Shown here piece by piece: positions 17,828 to 27,032 of a DNA stretch of 64,000 nucleotides (position 1 is its first letter; every line of letters starts with the position of its first letter). The notes under the pieces are model-generated. The model did no database searches. It had not been told where the DNA came from and saw only the letters and a list, made by a program, of their open reading frames with translations. Origin of the DNA: Spirillospora albida (GTDB lineage: Bacteria; Actinomycetota; Actinomycetes; Streptosporangiales; Streptosporangiaceae); NCBI RefSeq assembly GCF_000718255.1, contig NZ_JOFJ01000010.1, positions 1 through 64,000 of the forward strand, read 5' to 3'. Position numbers and translations under genes: made by a program.

Positions 17828-18267
17828 CCCGCGAACCGACCCCTGAAGCAGAACCAGCCCACCACGGCACTGCCGGAATCAGCATGATCGAGGCACTGGA
17901 CGCCCTGGCGGGCCTGGCGGATCTTGTCCTGCAGAAGGCACGTCAATCCACCGACGCCCTCACTCTGGCACAGACCATCAAGGCGCTGGAGGCGCTCACA
18001 GCTACGGTCGAGGTGCTACACCATCTTTCGGTGGCCATGACCGGGCAGGCGACGCGGCTCCGTGACCAGGAGGCGGCCATACAGCCGGACGGACAGGCCC
18101 TGTGCGCGATGGATACGGCTCTGGTACATCTCACCCTCACCTGCGGCCAAGAGACGATGATGACGGCGCATCACCTGCTGGCGTCAGGACGCCACGAACT
18201 GCACACAGCCGCTGAGGCGAGGAACAGCAGGGAGCGCCCCGATCAGGGGCCACCGCCGCCTCCCTAG
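17824..18267 (+). CDS. Hypothetical helical protein, last gene of the protease operon
   Basis: This 147-residue protein starts with GTG in a 4-bp overlap with the gene before it. It is predicted almost all helical (ALDALAGLADLVLQKARQS, then LAQTIKALEALTATVEVLHHL), possibly a small coiled-coil bundle, with a proline-rich end. No catalytic motif is visible. The function is unknown. Confidence 0.65.
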   Translation: MTREPTPEAEPAHHGTAGISMIEALDALAGLADLVLQKARQSTDALTLAQTIKALEALTATVEVLHHLSVAMTGQATRLRDQEAAIQPDGQALCAMDTALVHLTLTCGQETMMTAHHLLASGRHELHTAAEARNSRERPDQGPPPPP

Positions 18268-18279
18268 TCATCCTCGACC

Positions 18280-18732
18280 TCACACGGAGGCCTCGACCGG
18301 TCCGCTTTGCTGGTCACGTCCACTGGAGTGGTGTAAGAGTTGATCTACTCGCAGGCGGGCTTTGGCCAGGAACTCCAGGCCCATGTTGCGGCGGACCTCG
18401 GTCCATTCGTCGGCCTGCTCCATCGGCACGGCACCGACGAGGCGGACGATCGCGGCCCCGGTCGGGGAAGATCCCGACCACGTCGGTGCGCTGGCGGATC
18501 TCCTTGTTGAGACGTTCTTGCGGGTTGTTGGACCATATCTGCCGCGGAAACGCGATGAAGGCCAGCCCAGGTGCTCGGCCACTTCAGGGGGCTTGGCCTC
18601 CAGCGAGGCGACGACCCGGGCGTGCTAGGCGTGGACCTCTTCGGCGGCGGGCTGGTCGAAGATGGTGCGCACCAGCGTGGCCACCCACGGCCGCGCCGAC
18701 TTGGGCACCCGGGGCAGCAGGTTGCTCAGGTA
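18280..18732 (-). pseudogene. IS256 (mutator)-family transposase fragment, decayed
   Basis: Reading the minus strand, C-terminal IS256-type transposase sequence can be followed: LLPRVPKSARPWVATLVRT and FDQPAAEEVHA, an in-frame TAG at 18625-18627, then HARVVASLEAKPPEVAEHL. The frame then shifts to give IWSNNPQERLNKEIRQRTDVV, and shifts back to RLVGAVPMEQADEWTEVRR and NMGLEFLAKAR. One nonsense codon and at least two frameshifts make it non-functional, and the N-terminal catalytic half is missing. Confidence 0.85.
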
Positions 18733-18794
18733 TGGGTGTGGGCGTCGGAGGTCACCGGTTGGACGCCGGTCAGGCCCACAACGCGCTACTGTGC

Positions 18795-18939
18795 GCGCTG
18801 CCTGGGCGAACGCGGCCTCGCCCCGCTCACCCAACGCTGGCGCATCCTGCAACACATCACCGCCAGCCCCAGCCGAACAGGAGACATCGCCAAGGCCGCG
18901 CTCGTTCTCACCCATTTCGAACACGGCTACGTCCGGTGA
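18795..18939 (+). pseudogene. C-terminal fragment of a DDE (IS5-like) transposase
   Basis: The segment GERGLAPLTQRWRILQHIT followed by GDIAKAALVLTHFEHGYVR and a stop is typical of the end of DDE-superfamily transposases in actinomycetes. Only the last 48 or so codons remain, running opposite to the neighbouring IS256 remnant. It marks the left edge of the defence island. Confidence 0.65.
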
Positions 18940-19120
18940 ATCGCTGAGATCACCTAATTAATCAATGCAACTTGCCGAAGAAATTCTGCGGGCGACTCGC
19001 GTTGGCCGCTCCCCCCGCACAGCGAGCCCGACTATCAGAATCGCGGACGGATCCGCCGGATCCAAACCAGGGCCAGCTTTGATAGACTCGAACAGCCGAT
19101 CAGTCACGCCGAAGGTCGCC

Positions 19121-19540
19121 GTGAATCACTGGATACCTACCGAAAAAGGCAGCCACCTGCGGGCACGTAGGACCCGCGACACTGCGCCTGAGATTGCCCT
19201 CCGAAGAGCGGTGCACGCGATGGGGCTCAGGTTCCGGCTACATGTCTCCGCGCTCCCACGATGCACGCCGGACTTCGTGCTTCCTCGCTGGCGTGTGGCG
19301 GTGTTCGTTGATGGCTGTTTCTGGCACGGTTGCCCGAAGCACTCACCTCGTGAGTTCAAAGGCCCCAACGCCGACCGCTGGAAGCAGAAGATCGACACCA
19401 ATCGCGCCAGAGACCGTCGAAATGACGCCGAGTTGACCGCCGCCGGGTGGCAGGTCGTTCGTATTTGGGAATGCGAGATAAAACAAAACGTCGGCGCTGC
19501 TGCGGACCGCGTCAAGTCAGCGACAGAATCACCAGACTAG
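19121..19540 (+). CDS. vsr: Very short patch repair endonuclease (Vsr)
   Basis: The 139-residue protein has the Vsr core. An N-terminal TAPEIALRRAVHAMGLRFRL segment is followed by TPDFVLPRWRVAVFVDGCF with the catalytic Asp, then WHGCPKH with the metal- and active-site Cys/His region, and RDRRNDAELTAAGWQVVRIW. Vsr nicks T:G mismatches created by deamination of 5-methylcytosine. It is convergent with the C5-methyltransferase gene, and the two share a single CTAG as stop codons on opposite strands. The GTG at 19121 follows GAAGG. Confidence 0.9.
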   Translation: MNHWIPTEKGSHLRARRTRDTAPEIALRRAVHAMGLRFRLHVSALPRCTPDFVLPRWRVAVFVDGCFWHGCPKHSPREFKGPNADRWKQKIDTNRARDRRNDAELTAAGWQVVRIWECEIKQNVGAAADRVKSATESPD

Positions 19541-21420
19541 AAGAGGGTGGCCTCTCTCTCCTTAGAATTCGCGTAACTACACCATTCACTGAGGGGGCAC
19601 GTTGCACATCTGGGTGTGTCTCCGACAATGCAGTGAGAGGCGGCCAGACGTCGAATCGCGGCCATCCGCAGGGGTGCGGGCTTTCCGCCGCCGACCAGCC
19701 GGGCCAGCTCCACGCGCCCGTCGGTCAGCCGGTTCTTCTGGTCGGACTCGCTGTCGAAGAACCGGGCAGTCAGCCTGAGGACGGGGGCGGTGGCGAGCAT
19801 GAGGTCATCGCCCAGCAGGTGGTGGAAGACACTTCGTTCCGCCGGCTTCAACCGCAGCTCGCGACCAAGTTCGTCAGGCTCATCCCAGATTTTCTGCTTC
19901 TTCACCAGGTCGAAAAGCACGGCGAGCCTGGCGGCTGCGCGCTCCGAACCCAAGGCAATGGAGACCATGTTGATCTCCCGCGTCAGGGGCTTGGTACGAC
20001 CGCGCAGCGGTTCGAACGCGTGGCTGATCTCTCTTTTGTCGAGCCGATTGGTGCCGACCAATGCGACGATCGCTGCGACCGCCTGTTTCGTGTCAGTACC
20101 GGGGAACAGAAACCATTGTTTCGAACTGATCTGCTTCTCTCCCCACTCCACGAGCGCGCTGTGGAGATCCTTCCAGTGATTAGGTTCGCGGAGCTTGCCT
20201 CCCGTTGCCGGGTCCAGCGCTCGCGCAGCGGCTTCGCCGAGGCTCGGGGGGACGGCGTTGCCGATCTGACGGAACGCGTCGCTCCTTGTGCCTGCGAAAC
20301 GAAACCGGTCAGGAAATGTCTGGATCCGAGCAGCCTCTCGGACAGTGAGCGTCCGGTTTTGTTCCGGATGGATGTACCAGTAGCCGTCTTTGGCGATGTG
20401 CGCGGTGATCGAGCGGCTCAGGTCCTTGCCATCCAGACGCTTGTACTTGTCGTCAAACGTGTCTGCCTTGTAACGGCGAAGGTTTTCCGGGATGGCCGAA
20501 TAAAGCGTCTTGGCAGTCATCATTCTAAAGACGACCAGATCATCCGCACGCACGGGCCGGGTCATGTGATCCCAGACGAGGTCCTTGTTGTCTTCCATCC
20601 CCTCACGCATGAGTTCGAGGAACTTGGACTTGTCGTTGGGATCTCTGTAGGGCAGTTTCCGGTCACCGACTGGGTCGTTCTCGGGAAGTTCAGGGAGATC
20701 ACCGATGGCGTCATGCAGGACCACGCGTTCCCCGGGCTCGGGCCACGTGAAAGCGTGGGAGTCCTTCCGTGCGAGGACGATCAGCCTCTTCCGGTGTTGG
20801 GGAACGCCGTACTGCCAGGCATCGACCAGCCGGGCCTCCGTGTAGTACCCGTCGTTTTCCAGCTTGTCGACGATGGTACGGACGACACGGAAATCGTCGC
20901 CCAACGCCATGTCGGGCACGTTCTCCATCAGCACGGCGCGGGGGGAGACCTCGCGTACGACCTCCAGGTACGCATTCCAGAGCTCCCTGCGGAGGTCCAG
21001 CGGGTCCCGTCGCCCCTCGTCGACAAGGCTTTTGATCTTGCTCCGGCCGGCTCTGCTGAACGGCTGGCACGGCGGCCCACCGGCTATCAGGTCGATCTCG
21101 GCCTTCCGGAGGAGGCCGATCAACTCGGCCCTGCCCGCGGGATCGCCCAAGTCGATGTTCAGAGCCAAGCCGGGGAAGTAAGCACGGTGTGTTTCCAGGG
21201 CGCGAGGGTCGTTGTCGACGGACATGGCGACCGTCCAGCCAGCCCGTTCAACGCCGAGGCTGAGTCCACCGGCACCGGAGAACAGGTCGACGGCCAGCCG
21301 ACGGCCTGAAGCGACCTGCTGGTCGCACCAGGCGACGAAGCTCTCCTCGGTGCACGCCTCGGGATGCTGGTCCAGCCGGAGGGTATCACTGCGATGCAGT
21401 TTGACACCGTAGTACGACAC
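19537..21420 (-). CDS. C5-cytosine DNA methyltransferase with an endonuclease III-like C-terminal domain
   Basis: The 627-residue protein has a full Dcm-type methyltransferase: SAM motif DLFSGAGGLSLG (45-56), catalytic GGPPCQPFS (Cys118), ENVPDM, the QHRKRLIVLARK motif and the C-terminal RQIGNAVPP. It transfers a methyl group to C5 of cytosine. About 200 further residues follow, ending in a Cys597-x7-Cys605-x2-Cys608-x5-Cys614 cluster, close to the 4Fe-4S loop of endonuclease III (HhH-GPD) enzymes. The glycosylase catalytic Lys and Asp are not evident, so this may be a DNA-reading module. The GTG at 21420 has GAGGGAGCC upstream. It is divergent from the GHKL/Z1 operon. Confidence 0.92.
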   Translation of the reverse strand: MSYYGVKLHRSDTLRLDQHPEACTEESFVAWCDQQVASGRRLAVDLFSGAGGLSLGVERAGWTVAMSVDNDPRALETHRAYFPGLALNIDLGDPAGRAELIGLLRKAEIDLIAGGPPCQPFSRAGRSKIKSLVDEGRRDPLDLRRELWNAYLEVVREVSPRAVLMENVPDMALGDDFRVVRTIVDKLENDGYYTEARLVDAWQYGVPQHRKRLIVLARKDSHAFTWPEPGERVVLHDAIGDLPELPENDPVGDRKLPYRDPNDKSKFLELMREGMEDNKDLVWDHMTRPVRADDLVVFRMMTAKTLYSAIPENLRRYKADTFDDKYKRLDGKDLSRSITAHIAKDGYWYIHPEQNRTLTVREAARIQTFPDRFRFAGTRSDAFRQIGNAVPPSLGEAAARALDPATGGKLREPNHWKDLHSALVEWGEKQISSKQWFLFPGTDTKQAVAAIVALVGTNRLDKREISHAFEPLRGRTKPLTREINMVSIALGSERAAARLAVLFDLVKKQKIWDEPDELGRELRLKPAERSVFHHLLGDDLMLATAPVLRLTARFFDSESDQKNRLTDGRVELARLVGGGKPAPLRMAAIRRLAASHCIVGDTPRCATCPLSEWCSYANSKEREATLF

Positions 21421-21717
21421 CTGGCTCCCTCGTCCACTACCACCCCTCGATGGCCTCCAGGACAACACATACTCCCGGCGCCCGGCAAGTATTCTGGCGT
21501 ATCTTGGCGTGTGCTCGCACCCCAACCCGCCAGGCACCCGCAGGCGCGGGGGCTGGCGCCCCGCCCCCGAATCGACGCTCCGCAGAGCATTGGCTATCGG
21601 CCGCCACCGACATTTTCGGGCCAGCCGCTGCGCGAATAGGCCCGATAAATAGCACGCAGAACCGCAGATCGTGCCGTGTTACACGGGCAACTTCTCTCGG
21701 AGAGGGATGACAGAACT

Positions 21718-23184
21718 GTGACGGACGGGTTCGACATAGCAGCTCCCGACCCTGCGGGCATGGTGGCATCACTGAGTTCGCTGGGCTACTCACTGGAAGC
21801 CGCTGTCGCTGATCTGGTCGACAACAGCGTGTCAGCGAGGGCGACCAACATAGAGGTCGTCTTCACATGGGCCGGTGAGAGCTCCTGGGTGGCAGTGGTC
21901 GACAACGGGAGCGGGATGTCGTTGCCGGATCTCATCACGGCGATGACGCCGGCCGCGCGTGGGCTTGGGGCCGAACGCAGTGCCGAGGACCTCGGCAGGT
22001 TCGGATTGGGCCTGAAAACCGCCTCGTTCTCCCAGGCCCGTCAGCTGACGGTCACCAGCCGACCTCCCGGCGGGGCGTGGCACACCCGTACCTGGGACCT
22101 GGACATGGTCGAGGCCAGCCGGGAGTGGCGCCTGATGCACGATGCCGACTCTGAGACCACCAGGATCCTCGGCCTTCTCCGCCAGGAGCGGGGCAGCGGG
22201 ACCGTCGTGCTCTGGCGTCGACTCAACGGCTACGGAGCCGACGGGACAGACCTCGACCAGACGACCCAGAAGCAGTTCTACGACGACGCGTCCCGGGTCG
22301 AACGTCACTTGGGCATGGTGTTCGCACGCTTTCTGAGGGACGTGGATCTCCGGGTGCAGGACCAGCCCGTTGCCGCCTGGGATCCGTTTCTCACCGGTCA
22401 TCTGTCCCTTCAGCGGCTGCCGCCCGAGGGCCTCTCCTGCGGGGGCAGTTCGGTCAGGGTCGAGGCGTACGTGCTGCCCAGCGCCCAGAGGCTCTCCAAG
22501 CTGGAGTATCTCGCCGCGGGCGGGCCCGGTGGATGGCTGAGGCAGCAGGGATTCTATGTCTACCGGCGGAAACGCTTGATCCTCGCCGGCGACTGGCTCG
22601 GGCTGCAGGGCATGCGTCAGGAGGAGAAGTTCAATCTGGCGCGCATCTCCATCGAGGTTCCCGCGGAGTTGGACGCGGAGTGGAGCGTTGACGTACGCAA
22701 ATCCAAGGTGGTTCCGCCGGTGGCGCTCCGGCGGCACCTCAGGCGCATCGCCAGACGCACCAGGGAACAGGCCGCGGATGTGATCAGGCACCGAGGGCAG
22801 ATCGCAGCGCGCAGACACGGATCGGCCTTCGTCTACCCCTGGAGGGTCGACCGCCCTGATGGACGGATCAAGTGCCGTATCAACCGGGACCATCCGCTCG
22901 TGCGTGAGGCGCTACGGACTGGTGACGAGCGGAGCAAGACCCTCAAGGCCCTGCTTAAGCTGCTGGAGGAGACCGTCCCTGTCGAGGCGCTTCGCGTGAT
23001 CCATGAGGCAGACGCCGCCGACGACCCTGTGCCGTTCGCCGGCGAACCGAGCCAGGAACAGGAAGATGTGGCCCGTGCCGTCCTGGCCGCGCTGATCAAC
23101 CAGGGCAAAAGTCCGCACGATGCCAAGGCCATGATCCGGAACATGGACCCGTTCAGTCGGCTCGACGGCTTCTGGAACGAGTGA
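21718..23184 (+). CDS. MutL/MORC-like GHKL ATPase of a Mza-type defence operon
   Basis: The 488-residue protein (GTG at 21718) has the GHKL ATP-binding motifs: the N-box ADLVDNSVSARA with Asn36, DNGSGM (62-67) and the lid GRFGLGLKTAS (93-103). The organisation is that of MutL/MORC/Hsp90 ATPases, followed by a second S5-like domain around YRRKRLILAGDWLG. A C-terminal EQEDVARAVLAALINQGKSP segment may bind a partner. It is followed by Z1, DUF4420 and AIPR genes, the set predicted by Iyer, Abhiman and Aravind (2008) and tested as Mza by Gao et al. (2020). It likely acts as a nucleotide-gated clamp on DNA. Confidence 0.88.
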   Translation: MTDGFDIAAPDPAGMVASLSSLGYSLEAAVADLVDNSVSARATNIEVVFTWAGESSWVAVVDNGSGMSLPDLITAMTPAARGLGAERSAEDLGRFGLGLKTASFSQARQLTVTSRPPGGAWHTRTWDLDMVEASREWRLMHDADSETTRILGLLRQERGSGTVVLWRRLNGYGADGTDLDQTTQKQFYDDASRVERHLGMVFARFLRDVDLRVQDQPVAAWDPFLTGHLSLQRLPPEGLSCGGSSVRVEAYVLPSAQRLSKLEYLAAGGPGGWLRQQGFYVYRRKRLILAGDWLGLQGMRQEEKFNLARISIEVPAELDAEWSVDVRKSKVVPPVALRRHLRRIARRTREQAADVIRHRGQIAARRHGSAFVYPWRVDRPDGRIKCRINRDHPLVREALRTGDERSKTLKALLKLLEETVPVEALRVIHEADAADDPVPFAGEPSQEQEDVARAVLAALINQGKSPHDAKAMIRNMDPFSRLDGFWNE

Positions 23185-23250
23185 CCAACGACTGTCGGTG
23201 GCAGCGTCTAGCCTCGTACTGGCTGGAGTCGTCACCCGCAGAGGAAACGC

Positions 23251-26028
23251 ATGAGCGCTACCGAGGAAGTCATCGCCAAGGCGATCCAGGTCGTCCTTGT
23301 ACTGCTCCCTCGTGAGCGGCACGCGACGCCTGAGGAGGTCGAGCAGGCCGTTTCCCAGGCAGCGCCCATGTTCCCCGGGCTCGTGGCGAACACCCTGCTG
23401 CGCAGGGTGGAGGAACTCGTCTCGGTGTTCCAGGAGGTCGGCAAGGGAATCTCCGACGACGACCAGCACACGCCGTGGCTGCCGGACGCCAAGTCGAACC
23501 GGTCATGGGAGTTCTGGGAACGCTATCGCGACTACCTCGACCACTCGGTGCGCCTCCCACCCAGAGTGGTCCGCGCGCTCGACCGTTCGACCGACGACAT
23601 CCTCGGCGAGTTCGAAGATCCCCAGTCGAAGGTTCCCTGGCGGCGTGCCGGGCTGGTCATCGGCCAAGTGCAGTCGGGCAAGACAGGTAACTACACCGGC
23701 CTGGCGTGCAAGGCGGCCGACGCCGGCTTCCAGATGATCATCATCCTGGCGGGCATCCACAACGACCTCCGCAGCCAGACCCAGTTGCGCATCGACCAAG
23801 GGCTGCTCGGCTTCGACACACAGTTCCAGAAGCGCTACGACGAGGACGCTTCGCGTTACATCGGCGCCGGCGCGCCGTCCCACGCCAAGCGGCTCGGGAT
23901 CGGATCGGTCACCGACAGCACGGAGAAGGGGGACTTCACCAAGGCCAAGGCCCTGCAGCTGAACTTTCCACTCGGGCGCTTCCCCGTCGTCTTGGTGGTG
24001 AAGAAGCATCGAAGCATCCTGAGGAATGTTCGCCGCTGGCTGATGGAAGTCCACGGCACGCCTGATGGAACTGAGGACGGCGTGATCGTCCGGGACCTGC
24101 CCGTGCTTCTCATCGATGACGAGGCCGACCATGCGGGCATCGATGTCTCCAAAGAATCCGAGACCGACCCGTCGAAGGTCAACGGCGAGATCCGGAAGCT
24201 GCTGAAGGTGTTTGAGCAGGCGGCCTACGTCGGATACACCGCTACCCCATACGCGAACATCCTGATCGATCCCGACACCGATCACGAGACGTTCGGCCGG
24301 GATCTTTTCCCGGGCAGCTTCATCCGGGTGCTTCCGGCTCCGTCGAACTACTTCGGACCCGAGAGGGTCTTCGGCCTGACGGTCGACGATCCTGACGAGG
24401 ACGACGTCGAACCACTGCCCGTGACTCGTACGGTGGACGACTGCCAGGCCTGGATGCCGGACAAGCACAAGAGCTACCACGTTGTCCCTACCGAACTCCC
24501 AGATTCTCTACGCACAGCCGTGAACGCATTCGTCCTCACCTGCGCGGCACGGCGTGCTCGAGGACAGGAGACAGAGCACAACTCGATGCTCGTGCACGTC
24601 ACCCGATTCACCGCAGTGCAGAGCCAGGTCCGAGAAATCATCGAGGACCACGTCCAACTGCTCGCCGACAGCATGCGCGACCGCTACAGCGTCACCGCAG
24701 CCGAACGGCTCACCGAGCTTCGCGATCTGTGGAACACCGACTTCATGCCCACGACGAGGGCGTTTCCCGCCGACCAGGTCAAGGACGTCTCGTGGCCTGA
24801 GGTCGCCGAGCACCTGCTACCCGCCGTGCAGAAGATCCAGGTCCGGGCCATCAACGGGGCTGCAAAGGACGCGCTGGAGTACTACGAGAACCGCAAGAAC
24901 GGCCTGTCCGTCATAGCGGTCGGCGGCGAGAAGTTGTCCCGGGGGTTGACGCTCGAGGGCCTGAGCGTCAGCTACTACCTACGGACCGCCAAAGCCTACG
25001 ACACCCTGCTCCAGATGGGACGTTGGTTCGGGTACCGGCCGGGGTACGAGGATCTGTGCAGGCTCTACACGACCCCGGGCCTCATCGACCACTACATCGA
25101 GATCACGCAGACCACCGACGAGCTCCGCAGGGAGATCGAGGAGATGGCGGCGCTGCGGGCCAAGCCCATAGATTTCGGTCTGAAGATCAAGTCTTCCTCG
25201 CTCGGTCTCAACATCACCAGCCGCCCTAAGATGGGCTCGGGCACGCGGGTGAGGCTCAGTTACTCCGGTGACCACCCCGAGACGGTCATGTTCGATCTCA
25301 GGAACCAGCTACCGGAGAAGAACTTCGCGAACCTCGAATCGTTCGTGGGAAGGTTGGACAGTCTCGGTCCCGCTTCTCCCGACGACGGGAGCATGGTCTG
25401 GTCCAGCGTCCCCGCCGAGGAGATCGTGGGTTTCCTGGACGGCTACCAGTCGGACAAGCTCGCCCACCGTGCGCGGGCCAGCCAGATCGCCACCTACATC
25501 CGCAGGTGCGACCAGGTCGGCGAACTCGGGAACTGGACAGTGCGCTTGGTGGGCAAGTCGGCGGGAAAGCCGGTCGACATCGGCGGTCACGAGGTCGGGC
25601 TCGTCACCCGCAACCCAGTGAAAGGCACCGATCCGCTGCACGATGGCCGGTACCGGATCCGCCGTGTGATGAACCCGCCGGATGAGGCCAAGGATCTCTC
25701 CAGAGCCCAGTGGAGGACCGCGCTGGGGAACGCGCGCGTCGCCGCTGAGGGGAAGCTCGACAAGAAGGGCAATCCGGTCAAGGTGCCCACGCAGCCCCTG
25801 GACCTCTTCGTGCGGAACGTGCGCACTCCCGACCAGGGGCTCCTGCTGATCTATCCGATCGAGCAGAGCCACGAGGGAGCCGACACCGATGCGGTGCCTC
25901 TGGTCGGCTACGCCTTCAGCTTTCCCAACTCCGAGCAGTTTGAGAAGACGGAGTACTTCGTCAACGCGCCCTGGCTGAAAGAGCAGTCCCTTGGGCTCGA
26001 GGACCAGGAAGTCGAGGACGACGGGTGA
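23251..26028 (+). CDS. Z1-domain superfamily 2 helicase-like protein
   Basis: The 925-residue protein has a P-loop GQVQSGKTGNYTGL (138-151), a DEAD-type Walker B box LLIDDEADHAG near 285-295, the family motif VGYTATPYANILID, and in the Z1 region VGGEKLSRGLTLEGLSVSYY with the arginine-finger motif QMGRWFGYRPGYEDLCRLY. Z1 proteins are SF2 ATPases linked to MutL-like ATPases in defence operons. It starts 66 bp after the GHKL gene and overlaps the DUF4420 gene by 4 bp. The 925-residue length is normal. Confidence 0.92.
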   Translation: MSATEEVIAKAIQVVLVLLPRERHATPEEVEQAVSQAAPMFPGLVANTLLRRVEELVSVFQEVGKGISDDDQHTPWLPDAKSNRSWEFWERYRDYLDHSVRLPPRVVRALDRSTDDILGEFEDPQSKVPWRRAGLVIGQVQSGKTGNYTGLACKAADAGFQMIIILAGIHNDLRSQTQLRIDQGLLGFDTQFQKRYDEDASRYIGAGAPSHAKRLGIGSVTDSTEKGDFTKAKALQLNFPLGRFPVVLVVKKHRSILRNVRRWLMEVHGTPDGTEDGVIVRDLPVLLIDDEADHAGIDVSKESETDPSKVNGEIRKLLKVFEQAAYVGYTATPYANILIDPDTDHETFGRDLFPGSFIRVLPAPSNYFGPERVFGLTVDDPDEDDVEPLPVTRTVDDCQAWMPDKHKSYHVVPTELPDSLRTAVNAFVLTCAARRARGQETEHNSMLVHVTRFTAVQSQVREIIEDHVQLLADSMRDRYSVTAAERLTELRDLWNTDFMPTTRAFPADQVKDVSWPEVAEHLLPAVQKIQVRAINGAAKDALEYYENRKNGLSVIAVGGEKLSRGLTLEGLSVSYYLRTAKAYDTLLQMGRWFGYRPGYEDLCRLYTTPGLIDHYIEITQTTDELRREIEEMAALRAKPIDFGLKIKSSSLGLNITSRPKMGSGTRVRLSYSGDHPETVMFDLRNQLPEKNFANLESFVGRLDSLGPASPDDGSMVWSSVPAEEIVGFLDGYQSDKLAHRARASQIATYIRRCDQVGELGNWTVRLVGKSAGKPVDIGGHEVGLVTRNPVKGTDPLHDGRYRIRRVMNPPDEAKDLSRAQWRTALGNARVAAEGKLDKKGNPVKVPTQPLDLFVRNVRTPDQGLLLIYPIEQSHEGADTDAVPLVGYAFSFPNSEQFEKTEYFVNAPWLKEQSLGLEDQEVEDDG

Positions 26029-27032
26029 GCATCACCGAAGAACACTGGCAGGAGCTTGAGACCCCGCAACACACGCCCGGCCGTTCCATGCGCCGCATCC
26101 ACGCCGAGACTGCGCACGACATCTACATCGCCGTGACCTACCCGCAGCGGCGACGTATGCTCGTCCTCGACACCGACGACCGCGCCTACGAGCGCGCCGC
26201 CGCTGCCTATGGACGCCTACCCCGCACCCAGGGACTCGATCTCGCCTTCACCCGGCTGACCCGGCAGCACTACGAACTGACGATCACGCTGACCTCCGAC
26301 AGCCTCAAGAACGTCTTCACCCCCCTCGTGATGGACATCGCCTGGGCCATCAGCCAGTCCCCCGACGGCATCGGCGCGGTGACCACCGCGATCAACCAGT
26401 TCGAGCGGTGGCAGACCCTGCTCAAGAGCCTCGGCGAGGACGGCCTCGGCACCGAGGCACGCAGAGGACTGTACGGCGAGTTGCTCCTGCTGAAGGACTA
26501 CGTGATACCCGAACTGGGCCCCGCCAGCGGTATCCAGGGCTGGACCGGCCCCTCGGGCACCAACCAGGACTTTCAGCTCACCGACTGCGCCATCGAGGTC
26601 AAGACCACAACCGCCCGCGCGTCCTCCGAGATCACGATCGCCAACGAGCGTCAGCTCGACGGCACCGGAACCGCCGACCTGGTTTTCGCCCTCGTGGTCC
26701 TGGACGAGCGCCGCGGCGGCATGGGCACCAGCCTCAACACCATGGTGGAAAGTGTCCGAGCAGCCCTGCCAGGCCCTCCGCAGGCGGGTCTTGAAGAGCG
26801 CTTGGCCAGAATCGGTTACTTCCCCCAACACGCCAATAACTATGACGAGCCCCGGTATACCCTTCGGGAGATCAGGTTCTGGTCTGTTCACGGGGAATTT
26901 CCGCGGATTGTCGAATCCGAGCTGCGGCCGGGCGTCAGCACCTGCAGTTACCGCATCCAGACCGCCGGACTCGACGCCTACGCCATAACCAAGGACGAGG
27001 TGAGAAAGCTGATCAGAGGGAGCCATGGCTGA
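26025..27032 (+). CDS. DUF4420 PD-(D/E)XK nuclease-like protein
   Basis: The 335-residue protein has the restriction-endonuclease-fold signature of DUF4420: RRGLYGELLLLKDYVIP, then GTNQDFQLTDCAIEVKTTTA with the D...EVK catalytic pattern near residues 185-197. The C-terminal FPRIVESELRPGVSTCSYRI segment is also typical. It would be the DNA-cleaving part of the system. The GTG at 26025 overlaps the Z1 stop (GTGA), and the 3' end overlaps the AIPR gene by 8 bp. Confidence 0.9.
   Translation: MSITEEHWQELETPQHTPGRSMRRIHAETAHDIYIAVTYPQRRRMLVLDTDDRAYERAAAAYGRLPRTQGLDLAFTRLTRQHYELTITLTSDSLKNVFTPLVMDIAWAISQSPDGIGAVTTAINQFERWQTLLKSLGEDGLGTEARRGLYGELLLLKDYVIPELGPASGIQGWTGPSGTNQDFQLTDCAIEVKTTTARASSEITIANERQLDGTGTADLVFALVVLDERRGGMGTSLNTMVESVRAALPGPPQAGLEERLARIGYFPQHANNYDEPRYTLREIRFWSVHGEFPRIVESELRPGVSTCSYRIQTAGLDAYAITKDEVRKLIRGSHG

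Noticed and set aside
19447..21309. 620-codon plus-strand frame opposite the C5-methyltransferase
   Set aside because: No recognisable domain; the minus strand has every methyltransferase motif in order.
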